NCBI GenBank assembly: GCA_021904315.1
Contig: CM038914.1
Coordinates: 2,728,001 to 2,792,000, forward strand
Length of the DNA stretch: 64,000 bases
From: Sphagnum magellanicum
Lineage: Eukaryota; Streptophyta; Sphagnopsida; Sphagnales; Sphagnaceae
Direction of reading: 5' to 3'
The position numbers and the translations under genes are program-made. Below are positions 31,901 to 43,669 of the stretch, one piece after another. Under the pieces are notes generated by a model. The model was not told the DNA's origin. It did no database searches and worked only from the letters and a program-made list of their open reading frames with translations. The stretch's first letter is position 1, and the number at the start of each line of letters is the position of its first letter.

Positions 31901-34900
31901 CAGATGATATGGAAATAGCTCCGGACTTCTTCAAGTATTTTGAAGCAACTTCTCATTTGCTGGACAACGACAGGTGTGCTGCATATGGTCTTTTCTTATG
32001 CATATATTACTATTCTTCCATGGTGCAGTAAACTGTAAGTAAGGTGCATAGTGATCCAGAAAGCTGGAAAAATAAGCAAGAGTGTTTTTTTTGATGGATT
32101 CATTGGTCAGGGGATCTGTACTTTCGCACTGTGTGTTAGTTTAGACTTGTGTTTTTCAGTTTGGTGATGTGCTGTAGTTCATATTTCTTTTCTGGATGTG
32201 TTTCTTATGTCGTTCTGGTGCTAGTCAGAACCTTGCTTGCAGTATCTGCATGGAATGACAATGGGCAAACACAATTTGTGCATGATTCTGGTAAGTCTGA
32301 CTTTGGATGTAGTAGGGACAGCTGGCCTGGGATCTTTAGAATACCTATGCTGTTGCTCTTGATATGTGGACAGATTTCCTTTCTTTCCAACTGCACCCCC
32401 ATTATGTATGAAGTGGTATTTTGCTTATACTTGCTGTGGGTCATACTGTAGAGGTTCTCTATCGCTCAGAATTTTTCCCAGGACTTGGGTGGATGCTTAC
32501 CAAAGCTGTTTGGGACGAGCTTGCCCCACAGTGGCCAAATGCATATCCTTTCTCAACTGTAGTTTATCTACTGTTTATTCAAAAGCTTTAAATGTTGCAT
32601 ATTTGTGGATGTGCTGATGTTTGAATCACACAAACCAGGAGATGGATCATAGTTGGCACTGTTTGTACTTCCTTAGCTGGTGTCACACTTACTGGGATGA
32701 TTGGCTGAGATTGAATAGCACTCGGAAAGGCCGCCACTTCATTCGACCTGAAATTTGTCGTACGTACAACTATGGCGAGCAAGTATGTCCTGGCAAACTC
32801 TACACCTTTTTCTTTCTTGGTTGGCTACTTTTATCATGCTTTTTCATATATGGTTGGTTCTTGATATACCCGATCTCTCCTACTTTCTGCAACTTTTACA
32901 ATGACGTTATTGGGGGTGGCATATACTGTAAATCACTCTGCCAACTTCATTCTTCTAATGGGTTCTCTTGCAACTTCTTCCATTTGGCACCACTCAAAAC
33001 TCAAGAGGTTTATACCAGTGTAGAGGTGGCTATCTGATTGTTTTAAGAACCTCCAGTTCCAGTTCAAAAAATGGAAATCGAAGAACATCCAGTTCCATCT
33101 TTTGGAAAAATTCCAGAATCAAAGAAACTCTGGTTCTGGTTTTTTTGTTAATTTCAGGATCAAAGAACCTCCAGTTCTGGTTTTTTCAATAAGCCTCAAG
33201 AACCAGTGGATTTCATGAAATAACCGGCAAACAACCATGAGTTTTGTGGAAGGTTATTTGACTGGTTCTCAGATTCTTTTTTGAGATAATCTGAAATTAC
33301 TGTCTGTGGAGCTGCAAGAAAACTGTAGGGAGCTTTAGTGGTGGTTGATTTGACATGCTCAATTTCTTGGCATGCTACAGGGTTCAAGCCTTGGGCAGTT
33401 TTACAAACAATATCTGGAGCCAATCAAACTGAATGACATCCTGGTGAGTTGAGAAACTTCTGATTTATGACACCATCTGCAAATTCTTTCTGCACTAGAG
33501 GATGTACGACGCTTCCTACCTCTACATGTGTGTGTAATGCTCCTTTCTCACCATGTAGCTGATAGATGTCAACCCAAAGCACATGAAATTGAAATGTTGT
33601 CTATTCTTGTTGCTTTTGCAGGTTGATTGGGTGTCGAAAGATCTGAGCTTTTTAAGAGAAGTATGCCACTTTTCCCTAACCAGGCTGTAGCTGTGAAACG
33701 AGCTTGTTGCAGCTTCAATGAGCATACTATTGACTTTGTTGATTAGATTTGTCTCTTCAGTGCTATCCAACATCATGATTGCATTTGCTTTTCAAGAAAT
33801 GCAACAGAACTTCAGGCTGCAGATATTTGTATATTTGTTTGCTTGAAAATCTGGGCTGATTGCTGTATACTTATCTACACCACCCACTGTGAGGAGCCGA
33901 TGAAGTCAGTGTGTAGTTATGGCAGTTCATCACTGCTATTCATGATGAAGGTGATGGTTGGACACTTTGTGAGTGACTCTCACAATGTCATGACCACACT
34001 CATTGTCATGTCATCTTCAAAAGTGTTGTGCAGATTTCTCTTCAATCTCATAGATATGTACCTGTGACGCTTTTATCAGTGGAGTATTTGATTGATACAT
34101 ACATGCAGGCTCTATTATCAAACTATTAGCCAACATCACATCTGAGTCTTCCCATTGCTTCCGGAAAGGCAACAGAAACTCAGGACGCAGATTGTGTATA
34201 ATGGTTTGCCCAAGTTTTTGGGAAGATTATTATATGCTTATCTACACCCACTGTTGGGAGCTGATGAACTCAGTGGGTAGTCATGGCAGCTTGTCACTGC
34301 CATTCGTGATGAAGGTGATGGTCTGTCACTTTGTGAGCAACTCTCATGAGGTTATGACTGCACTCATTGTTGTGTTACCTTAATTGTTGTGGAGATTTCT
34401 CTGCAACTTCATCAATCTCTATTATCAAACTGTCTGGTCAAAATGTCCTGATACATTTGACATTTTCCCCTGTTCTACAGGAACAATTTGACAGGGAGTT
34501 TGGAGGCCTGGTGGCAAAAGCCAAGCTTGTAAATGCAATGGAGGCTTTACAACAAGTTAAGAGCACAGAGAGTGAGGATGTGCGGATGGAGTACCACACC
34601 CATTTGGACTTTGGAAATCTTGCACGTCAGTTTGGTGTCTTTCAGGAGTGGAAGGTAAGTATTCTCCTGTGTGGTGAACTCTCTAGTTTGAAGAAGACAC
34701 TATATCCATTTGTGTCTACTAGGGCTGTTGCATGCCTCAAACCAGGAGAGTATGTTTAATCCCCAGCTTGTTTTCTCACAAACAAACATAGTATCAACAT
34801 TTTTACCTCTTTCTGGTATTACAATCAGGGTAGGACCCACAATGTCATCCTTATCTTCTTTCCTGTTGGATTCAGGATGGAATTCCACGGACGTCATACA

Positions 34901-34992
34901 AGGGAGTAGTGGTGTTCAGATGGAAGGGACCCAAGCGTGTCTTCTTTGTCAGGGATGACTCATTGCAATTACTTGGGATCAATGCAAAATAG
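28912..34992 (+). CDS. GNTI: alpha-1,3-mannosyl-glycoprotein beta-1,2-N-acetylglucosaminyltransferase (GnTI)
   Basis: Type II Golgi enzyme (GT13) that adds GlcNAc from UDP-GlcNAc to Man5GlcNAc2, the first step to complex N-glycans. Exons: 28912-28983, 29623-29673, 29869-29956, 30177-30264, 30345-30471 (or to 30519), 30620-30696, 30802-30847, 31082-31144, 31318-31384, 31655-31723, 31904-31973, 32229-32290, 32452-32542, 32689-32782, 33381-33443, 33622-33660, 34481-34654 and 34876-34992. The frame closes at 485 or 501 residues; the Arabidopsis enzyme has 444. Residues 9-23 (LRILFLVAAIVFVAI) form the signal anchor, followed by a stem. The catalytic domain shows VVIMTYNRPDYLDRALKS, FPLFVSQDGAD, RPGEIIAYYKIA, VIILEDDMEIAPDFF (EDD metal/UDP motif across exons 10/11), SAWNDNGQTQFVHD, EFFPGLGWMLTK, YWDDWLR (Asp equivalent to the proposed catalytic base of rabbit GnTI), FIRPEICRTYNYGE and GSSLGQFYKQYLEPIKLND. 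It ends LLGINAK. Exon 4-5 borders are the least certain. The gene appears intact. Confidence 0.95.
32543..32688 (+). other. U12-type AT-AC intron in GnTI
   Basis: Coding sequence ends ...CCAAATGC and the intron begins ATATCCTTTC, the minor-spliceosome 5' site. Near the 3' end TTCCTTAGC matches the U12 branch-site consensus except for one base. The intron ends CAC, 13 nt after the branch adenosine. Removing 32543-32688 gives WPNA|YWDDW, the conserved reading. No GT-AG choice restores it. Confidence 0.9.
33755..34450 (+). repeat. two tandem copies of a ~366-bp unit in GnTI intron 16
   Basis: Matching landmarks include CCAACATCA (33,762 and 34,129), CAACAGAA-CTCAGG-GCAGAT (33,802 and 34,168), TTATCTACAC (33,871 and 34,238) and GATGAAGGTGATGGT (33,944 and 34,309). 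Spacing is 366-367 bp throughout. The second copy ends about 30-50 bp before exon 17, so its tail lies in the acceptor region. Confidence 0.85.
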
Positions 34993-36235
34993 TCTCTTTG
35001 GTGCTCTATTCCTCCTCAGGTGATATGTAATGCAAAGAAAAGCTTCCACTTTGGATCATGGTCAAAACTTTTTTCGAATGTTGAATAATAGCTCATAAGA
35101 AACAAACATACTGGTGAACCTGCACTTCATAGAATCCATGATTGAAGTCAGTATATGCAATCAGCTTAAGGTGTTGTAGACTGTGCAGAAAAGTGCAGCT
35201 TGTGCATATGTTTGAAGAAAATCTACAGTTTGAAATAGCAACGGAATTGTGTTGTAGGGTGTAGGTTTTATTTACTTCGCTTTACGTATTCTCATTTCTC
35301 TTGCTTCCTCAATGCAAGATGCAGCCATAACTAGTAGGCAAGGTTCAAGTTTGCAGTAAGATTTAGGTCAAATGTGGCCTTGTAGTGTTTATAAGACCTA
35401 TCTAAAAATTGTTGCAGACCATATTCAAGAGCACAATGTGGACATAGTAGTACATGCCTGTGTTGGGTCACTCTTTTACCCTCATATACCAGGACGTTAT
35501 TACTGGGGTGTGTATATATCCTTCTTAGTTGTTAAATGTTTTAGACTTACCCTGTTAAAGGGAGTGTTTTGGTGATTATGAAAATGGCAACATTGTTGAT
35601 TGTTATTTCAAATAAACCCATGACACCAGTTTTAGCCTTCTCAAGCTAGTGTGAATCTATGCAATACAACTAGGTTCACCGTAGGGTAACCAGGCCCATC
35701 ATGGTACACTTAAGCACTCAGTGTGTAACAACATTAGCATGCATCCATTGTAGATGGACTACAAAGACAAATTGTAGCTTAGCTCTTGGTGCACATGGAG
35801 CTTTTTGGATCATGCAAAGTGGGGTCTATTTGAGTGAGATTGGCCAACAAAATGGAGGGGGTTCAAAAGTTCTAAAAGGATCCAGTGGAATCAGAAAAAT
35901 TGCTATGAACATTTGTTGTCAAGCGCACAACCTAACTACAAAAGCCTGAATGGTGATCGTCAGGGCCTTCATCACCAGACTGGATGGATGTAGAAAACAA
36001 ACACAACCCTACAAAAAAATTGTTTACTTTCCTATCTATGGCGAGGTTTTGATTAGAAATAAGGCTTGTCAATCAATGGTGATAGGATTGTTGCTTTTCC
36101 ATGAATTGTAAGTTTGAAAATGTTAAGACATGCCATCATGGGTTTGTGGGTGTGGCCGCTCCATGCTCATGGAAGGTTGACAATGACACTACGAAACGAG
36201 CATGTGAGCATGAGCCTGTGAGTAGGAATGGATAT
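34993..36235. other. GnTI 3' UTR and downstream spacer
   Basis: The first few hundred bases after the stop codon should be the 3' UTR; a poly(A) site was not fixed. After that, only short frames without recognisable protein are seen. Confidence 0.35.
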
Positions 36236-36640
36236 TTTTGGAATATTTTGATGACATGGACAAAATATTTTTAGAATATCCTTATGCCACGCAAGAATGA
36301 CATGGAAAATAGTTTCCCACATGTACATGGATAAAGTCACAAAATGGATGAAAAGTTTGGATGAAAGTTGAACATCAATGGATTTTTTGGATGATAATTA
36401 CAAGTTGAAGAATTATTTGGATGAAAAATTTGACAAGTTGAAATGTATGGATGGAACTGATTCCAAAATAATTATGTTAGATGAAAACCACATCTACATG
36501 GATGAATTGGAACATGAATAAAAATTTGGATGATAATTGGAAATAGACGAATTGTTTGAATAAAACTTCTAGCTAGTTGAATTTATGGATGAAAGTAATT
36601 CCAAAATAATTATGACAAATGGAAATTATAGGATTTGCAT
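36236..36640. repeat. degenerate TGGATGAAAATT-type repeat
   Basis: The words TTTGGATGAAAA, GATGGAATTGA and ATTCCAAAATAATTATG recur at irregular 25-60 bp spacing. ATTCCAAAATAATTATG occurs at about 36,461 and 36,599, which suggests a ~138-bp higher period. Confidence 0.5.
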
Positions 36641-37229
36641 AATTTTCATGTCCAACTTCATCCACACAAAAAGGTGTCAAATGCAAAACTTGAAAAAGCT
36701 ACATTACAATGTAAAAGAGTGAAACAATAACTTCTATAAGTTAAGTCAAGTCTCATAGTAAGCCAAGGGTAGGAAATCCACATGATAAAATGGGAAAATA
36801 CTTTAGAAATTAATGAATAATGCACTATACACATCATGCTGAAAAATATTTTCATTTTTGCAACAGAATAAATTCCAAAATAATAAAACCTATAACAATC
36901 ATATTTAACAACTATCTAATGACACTACAACCTCTTCTAGGACTTTGGCACGATCTAATAATCTATGAACCTCATTCCAACTCTAGGATGGATAATGAAT
37001 AAATGGTTTTCTAATCCCATAATACATGGTATATTGCAAAATGTAATACAAATGTTTACATCACACCCACGGCCTTCGCTTGCCGAGGGATGAAGCCATC
37101 ATGGAAAAAAATCCATGCAATTGCAAGCTAGGTAATCACTAATCGTTACTTCATATTGCTTGCAGTATTATTGTGGTCCTATAAATCTGTTTGTATCCTA
37201 GAAAAGGAATATTTGAGGGAGTTAATAAT

Positions 37230-39300
37230 GTGGCTTCAAAAGTTCATCCACCTCCCATTTGTTTTCTTGCATAATGGAGAATTTGAAAGTGTCTAAACAA
37301 TGAATCTTCTTCCCATTCTTTGATTTTAGTTAAACATCTAGATCCAATGGCTTATAGACAAGGGCAAAAGTACCATCACCAAAAATATTTTGAAGGGCAC
37401 ATCTTGGAAGCTAGTTCACAAGTGTAGATATGTCATCCCCAATTGGATTAATGAGGGGACATCTTGGCTTCTTTAAGACCAAAAAACTAGCTGCCACCTC
37501 AATTTGAATGAAATTTGTCTTTCCATGCACAGGTCATAAAGAAAACAAGGCTAGCTTATTTAGTGCATATTTCCTGCTTGTCCCTCCCACACAATACATA
37601 AGGTCATCATGACAAAACCAAAACTTATGTAACTCAATTGATAAACCTTGTGTTGTAGTTTGGTATCCAACATAACACAAAGTAGGAATACCACAATCTA
37701 TTTGTTTTGAAATGATTTTGGCTTTGCAATAGTGTTTAATATCTTTTTGCACTACCAAGCAATGATTGCTTGACTTCAAGGGACAATGTTCAATCCGCCA
37801 AATGTCATCCCCACAGAGGCATTCAAAGACTTTTGCACCATTGTGGGTGATAACAAGATCAAGGTCGCTAGTCTTTCCCACATCAACAACTGACAATAGT
37901 TGATTGGAGCTATTGCATTGGCCACTTTCGGATGAAAAAAGTTCATCCGATCATGCCGGTGTGAATCTAATTTTAACCCAGGTGGAGGGTTTGCCTTGCA
38001 TTTGGTTGATCCAAACATTTCTTCACCTTCCAAATGTGATATTCTAATGGAAAGACCAAAGCTTGAGGTGTACTTAGCAATTGCAATAATAATTTGGATT
38101 AGGTCCCTAAATTGATTCGCCTTACATAAGCACAATTCATTCTTGTTCAAACCAGTCCCAAATGCACCTCCTTGTAAAAAGGCATAATACAATGAGGACT
38201 TCCTGAATGCTCACATGTAATCGTCGAACATTGCAACAAAGAGGCAAATACCCTATTGCTAAATTGTAGCCAAATGTTATGGACTATTTCAAATAAGTTA
38301 CAAATCGACATATCAACTTCCTTGTCCAAATAAATTTCTACAAACACATAAAAGGAATGAAGTTAAAATTCAGGAAGGATAGATGGAAAATAAAATTTGA
38401 ACATAGTAATATGGTAGAACTTACATCCAACATGAAGCCTCCCCATTGTTGCACACAAAAGTGCTAGAAGTTGAGCCAATTATTAAGCTTGTGAATGGCA
38501 CCTTCGCTTGCAACTCCAGATGATACCACCACGACTGAATGGCAGATATCAAAGGTCAACTTCCTCCATGGACGTGGCTTTCTTGTAGTCATAACAAAGG
38601 GCTTGTGTTGATCATGGAACTCAAGAGTGATCAACTATTTTGTATGTTTGTCGAAAGACTAAATCCAATGGAAAAACACATTCGCTCTTTGTCAGCCATC
38701 TTCACCATAGGATCTCTAATCTCATAAACAATGCCAACATTTTATTTTGCTTGCGCACCATCTGCCATGAACCCCTCGAAAATGAGCGTACCCAACCTTT
38801 TTTTCTCAATAATTGCATTCAGCTTCCTCCATAGAATGCATTGAACTTTCAGGTCCTCGAATTGCATGTCACATACCACAATCATCATGACTTTATATTA
38901 TAATAGGTCGTAAACTTGATAGGCCATGGTCGTTCATCCTTGAACAAGCTTTATGTAATCGAACATCATCCACACATTTTGTAGATCGTCATTCAGTTAC
39001 ATTCACTAAACTAGATCAAATCCGAACACAATTCCATCGATGGACATTTTGAACAAATAAACCTTTTGCCCAACCCGTTGACCGAAAAAACAATTGTCCT
39101 GAATATAGTCATAACCAAACCATGCCTTCAATTTGAAGATACAATTAAAGGAGCTTGAATTATTGAGATGATGCTTCAACGAAACAATTAAATTACATAT
39201 CCCAGGAAAGCACATAGGAGCGAACTTTAACAACATTTTATTTAGTTTTTCACCTTTGAGAAGCTCCACAAGACCTTGTCCATCCTCATTGAACAAGTGA
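37230..39300 (-). pseudogene. decayed multi-exon transposase-like gene
   Basis: Reading downwards, minus-strand frames give coherent protein. First is 39296-39006 with FNEDGQGLVELLKGEKLNKM. Next come LQNVWMMFDYIKLVQG, CDMQFEDLKVQCILWRKLNA and LGTLIFEGFMADGAQAK. Then HDQHKPFVMTTRKPRPWRKL and HKLNNWLNF-HFCVQQWGGFM lead to a proposed intron 38424-38338 (GTAAG...GTAG). The rest continues to about 37,230 with GKTNFIQIEVAASFL, DGTFALVYKPLDLDV and HCLDTFKFSIMQENKWEVDE. Stops and frame shifts interrupt it. The FMADGAQA-type Asp motif after a CDMQ block suggests a DDE, possibly MULE-like, transposase. That superfamily call is tentative; the coding origin is fairly clear. Confidence 0.55.
38338..38424 (-). 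other. probable relic intron in the transposase-like pseudogene
   Basis: GTAAG at 38424-38420 and TTTGTAG ending at 38338 flank an 87-nt non-coding stretch between two coding-like frames (GGFMLD on one side, EIYLDKEVDMS on the other). Confidence 0.45.
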
Positions 39301-40310
39301 CATAGTTATGACATTCTTGGTGCGAGAATGTTATGGAAGCCCAAAGAAGCAAGAATTTTAAAGAATTTTATAGATCAACCAGTGTAATTTGGTAAACATT
39401 CGCGGGTAAAGAATGTTATGACAAGGTGTTAAATGAAGAATTTTAAAGAATTTTAATGTGCAAAATGAAGAATGTCATCACTAGGACAAGTGACAAAAAA
39501 GAAAAATTTTATTCGTAGATAAAGCAATAGTTGAAAATGTAACAATTGGCATCCAACAAACCTCATCTACAACCACATTCTTTGTCTCCTAAAAGGATTC
39601 TCTACACATCCCTTTTGTAACTGGATGCAAATGGGTGCCCAAGTGGATTGTAGCTCTTGGTATGTATTTTTGGGATGAAATCATCAATGAATAAAAAGAA
39701 ATGATAAACAAATTTTTCATAAAGTAAAAACGACATGGACATGTTTATAGGAAAAATAAAATTGATATTGCAACAAAAAGCATAACTTGCCCAAACACAA
39801 ATTCTTAAATATTATTAGGGTTTAATTATATGGCCTAATTTAAGAAAAATTAAGAACATGTTTGCCAAATTTTATAAACGTTACGACACTACTAGGTTAT
39901 CTTTGATTGCCATTATTTTATAATTGCTATGCCACAAAGTGCATAAAATGGCAAAAAATACCTATAGGAGTGTTAATAGGGTTGATAATCAATTTCATGC
40001 CAAAAGACCAAAACATTAGTCATCGTCAATTTACATTCCAACAATTGCTTAACAATTACAAATTATTATGCATGTACATAAAAAATTACTAACAATATTT
40101 AGTTGAACTTCAAAAAGTAACATAATTAGTTACAAATTGGTTACCATGAACAAAAATCACAACAACAAACTATCATGGTTTCTTAGAAAACTCTAACTGT
40201 TCATAATGCATAGTAATGATAGGTTGTTGAATTTGAATGGTAACAAGTGGCATCGTAAGTACAAGTTGTTGAAATGGAACTAGATTTACATCATACAAAA
40301 GTCTACAAAT
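39301..40310. other. AT-rich spacer between decayed coding blocks
   Basis: No recognisable gene. The words AAGAATTTTAAAGAATTTTA and GAATGTTATG recur at 39,330-39,480. Confidence 0.3.
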
Positions 40311-40312
40311 GT

Positions 40313-42340
40313 CAAAAAAAGAAGACGCAATAGTGGGGTCGAGACCTAAAAAAAGGAAAAGGACATCTTTTATGTGGACGAATTCAAAGCAAATGGTATA
40401 ATCAAGAAAGAGAAGCCTTTAGCTATGGCATTAGGAAGTGATAAAGGAGGAGGTAAGTTTAATATACCCATTTTCTCATGAGGATTCAATGTTTTCCAAG
40501 TTTTTCAAACATGTAGGAAAATCTTTCAAGTTATAAAAAATTCACAGATTTGCTTGTTTCAAATTTCCAAGCAGAGCCATCTCCAACTCAAACCAACACA
40601 ACCCAAGAAGTAAGTTATTCTCCCATTTTCATTTTTGATTTCAAGTTTAGTTTTGACATTAAAAAGACTGTATTATTTTATAGACTTTGAAAAGTTTTCA
40701 GATGAATGTTCGCACAATGGTTGTTTGATGGCAACGCATGAACTTCAAATGCACTTGGGGAAGATTATTGTTCAAAGCTCTCGAGCGCTTACTAAAACTC
40801 TTCAATGCTACATAAAACATCAAGAGTTCAATGAAGTTATTTGGAATAATATTAATTAGTAGATTTTTATGAAAAATCAAGTTTGTATATGTATTTTTCT
40901 AGATTGATCTTTACGAGAAATTCAAATTTGAAACCACCTTTAGGTTCACAAGAAATTTCATGGACCATAAAAACTTTGGGGGCATTTAGTTGGTGTTGAT
41001 TAAGAGCTTCGAAAATGGAACATGAAGTCTAGTTTCTTCGATTCCGAACTAAGCTTGTGTGCTTTACAAAGTGCATTGCAAAGTTCAAGGATCCCTAACT
41101 CTGATTATGCGATTTCTTCCAAATTTGGGTTTTTTTTTAGGTTATTGAGTGCACTTAGATAAACATGCAAATGTCAAGCGGTCAATCTTTGGGTGCTTTC
41201 CAAATCTCTATTACAACCACGTCAACGTGGGTGCTTAGTTGGCACTAATTGTGAGGTCTAAGCTTAACATGGATTGAATTCTTGTAAATCCATGGAGCTC
41301 TCATGAGCTAATGATATTGACATCCAAGGGGAGTTTTCTTGTATGATTTAGGGTTAGGGTTGCAAAATTTAACTATTAGGGTTAGGGTCAAAGGATGTAG
41401 GGTTTAGAGTTGCAGGATTTAAGGTTATAGGTTTACAAGATTTAGGGTTTTAAAGTTCCACGATTTAAGGTTTTAAAGTTCCATGATTTGGGGTTCAAGG
41501 CATTTGGATGTAGGAATTTAGGGTTCCACAGTTTATGGTTTATGGTTTAGGGTTTTAGGGTTCCAAGATTTAAGGTTCATGCACCAATATTTAGGGTTTT
41601 AGGGTTCCATGATTTATGGTTTTGGATTTCAAGATTTAGGGTTATAGGGTTCTAGGATTTAAGGTTTTGGATTTCTCTCGACACCTTTTAACCACTTGCA
41701 TATAAATTGGTGCATAGGGTTTGGAGACGTCGGATGTAAACTTGATGCTAGAAGAGGTATGCATTTCAAGATTGGTTAATTGTTATGTGTGTAAACGATT
41801 TAGTCATGTTGATTTTGCTAGTGATTTTTTTCTAAAAAAACCAATGAATTGGTTGTTATAGAATGTGCGTTTTGCTTCTTACACAACCACCAATTTGTTT
41901 TGTAAAACTTGTGATTTTCATTTTGTACAACTAATAATTTGTTTCTTGTATAACTAGTGATATGTTTCTTGGATAACCAACAAATTTTTCCACTTACAAC
42001 TTAAGATATCGATCTTGAAATTTTCATTTTTTCTATGACACAAAAAATAAACTCACCATCTATGGCAATTTGATGAGTAGGAAGCAAACAAGGAGAAGGA
42101 TCTAGATTTAATAGCACGAATCTAGACTATGGAGAAGTGAGTCTCTCCAAACAATGATATTTCTTAAGCATTTGAATTCAATTCCTTGTTTCAATTGTTG
42201 AGGTTTAGTTTGGGGTTGTTTGAAAATATTATGTGTTGTTTGTAATGCTTCTATTCACCATGTCAATTTGCAGCAGCTTTCTATTACAGACACACCACCT
42301 ATACCTAGGGCTTTTGCATTCATAGCTCAACAAGAGGTGG
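40313..42340 (+). pseudogene. exon-like coding fragments, family unknown (upstream part)
   Basis: Three fragments look like exons. About 40,350-40,452 reads EKDIFYVDEFKANGIIKKEK and ends GGG|GTAAG. A second includes AEPSPTQTNTTQE|GTAAG near 40,608. From TTATAG at 40,683 a third reads LMATHELQMHLGKIIVQSS then RALTKTLQCYIKHQEFNEV. Near 42,285-42,340, DTPPIPRAFAFIAQQE is followed by GTGGGT. The splice-like borders and residue mix argue for a once-real multi-exon gene. I know no domain in it. Confidence 0.4.
41346..41672 (+). repeat. degenerate telomere-type (TTTAGGG) array
   Basis: TTTAGGG, TTAGGGTT and one-base variants recur about twenty times in 330 bp, often inside a longer GGGTTCCAAGATTTAGG-type unit. 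The array matches the plant telomere repeat in motif but is interrupted, and sits deep inside the window rather than at an end. Confidence 0.7.
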
Positions 42341-43669
42341 GTCTTAAACCTTCAACTCAAATTTTTTCCTCATTTTTCTTGCAAATGTGTTTTAGTATGA
42401 CGATTTGACTTCAATCGGTGTCAACCGAGGATAATTCCCTTATACCAGTACTGCCATAGCTAAATTTTTTGTTTAAATTTGTTTAAAAAGTTTGGTTTAA
42501 ATGCGCATGGAATGTCAATCAACATTGACTAACACTTCCATCGCTGCAAAGGTCATTTCTAAGACAATTTCCAACCAAATGAGAATCATTGTTGTCTCTC
42601 AAGTAAATGCAATAAGAATGGCTGATAAACAATTAGTCAGTGACAATTAACAATTGAAACACTACCATTCTTTCTTAGCTAGTTCTTGATGTCGATTTGC
42701 ATCAAACTTGGAATCATTTTTGTTGATGTGCTTATTGTTTAAGAAGTGCATGGATAAGGTTTCAACAATAGTTAGTCGACATTGATTAGCACTACAAACA
42801 CATCCCTTTTTAAATGGCTAGGTTTCTTTGCATAACTGCATTGCAGTTGGGTGAAAATATCTTGGGGTGGTACCACTAGGAACCACCTCAAGGAATGAAA
42901 AGGGAACCAAAAGCAACCAAATCATTTTCTTTAGCCTTTTACTTTAAATGTTTGCACAACTATAAATTATTATTTTCTCATGTTTATCAATTACATGCAC
43001 TAATATATGGTTTGTAGTTTATTTTGGAATTAATTTTTTTAATTGTTAAAATTTTATTCTTAATTAAAATGGCCATTTCATAAATTGATAACCTTAATTT
43101 TGGAAATTCATAACTAAATTATGCTTATTCAATTAATTTCCTACTATAAATCTAAATATAAATGACTTCCAAATTACCTTAGGAAAAAAATTCCTAAGAA
43201 AATTTTCAAATTTTGTTTCAAATTTTTGTTCTTAACCAAAAAGTTTAAGGAAAGGAACCAACGTTACATTCCTAAAAAAAATTCTAAATGCAATGATCAA
43301 AAACATCAAAATGCACAATATTCTTAACATTATTGAAATTTCAAAATCCGTGGAATCTAATAAATGTACTCATATAAAAAAATTATGAAAATATTTATTT
43401 AAGTGTTTCCTATGATTTTTCAAAGTTCAATGGGTCCAAAATATCAAGGTGTGACAGTTCCTAATGGTACCACCCAAGGAAAATCTTACCCAATTGGTCT
43501 ACTTTCTTTTGTCTATATATGGCATCAATCTGTTAGTGAATAGTACACAATTATCCAATTTTTAGTAGAGGAGTTACAAGACATCAACTTTCATTAAGGA
43601 TCTAACTATTAAATTGCATGGATTTTTTTTTAACTGATTCCAACATCATGTGAGAATGTAATCCAGGGG
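42341..43669. other. AT-rich spacer, possible relic introns
   Basis: No coding-like frame found. It lies between two coding-like fragments on the plus strand and may be old intron sequence of the same element. Confidence 0.3.

Noticed and set aside
32621-33037. 138-codon ORF starting at its own ATG as a separate gene
   Set aside because: It contains GnTI exon 14 read with flanking intron sequence; the AT-AC junction gives the conserved protein.
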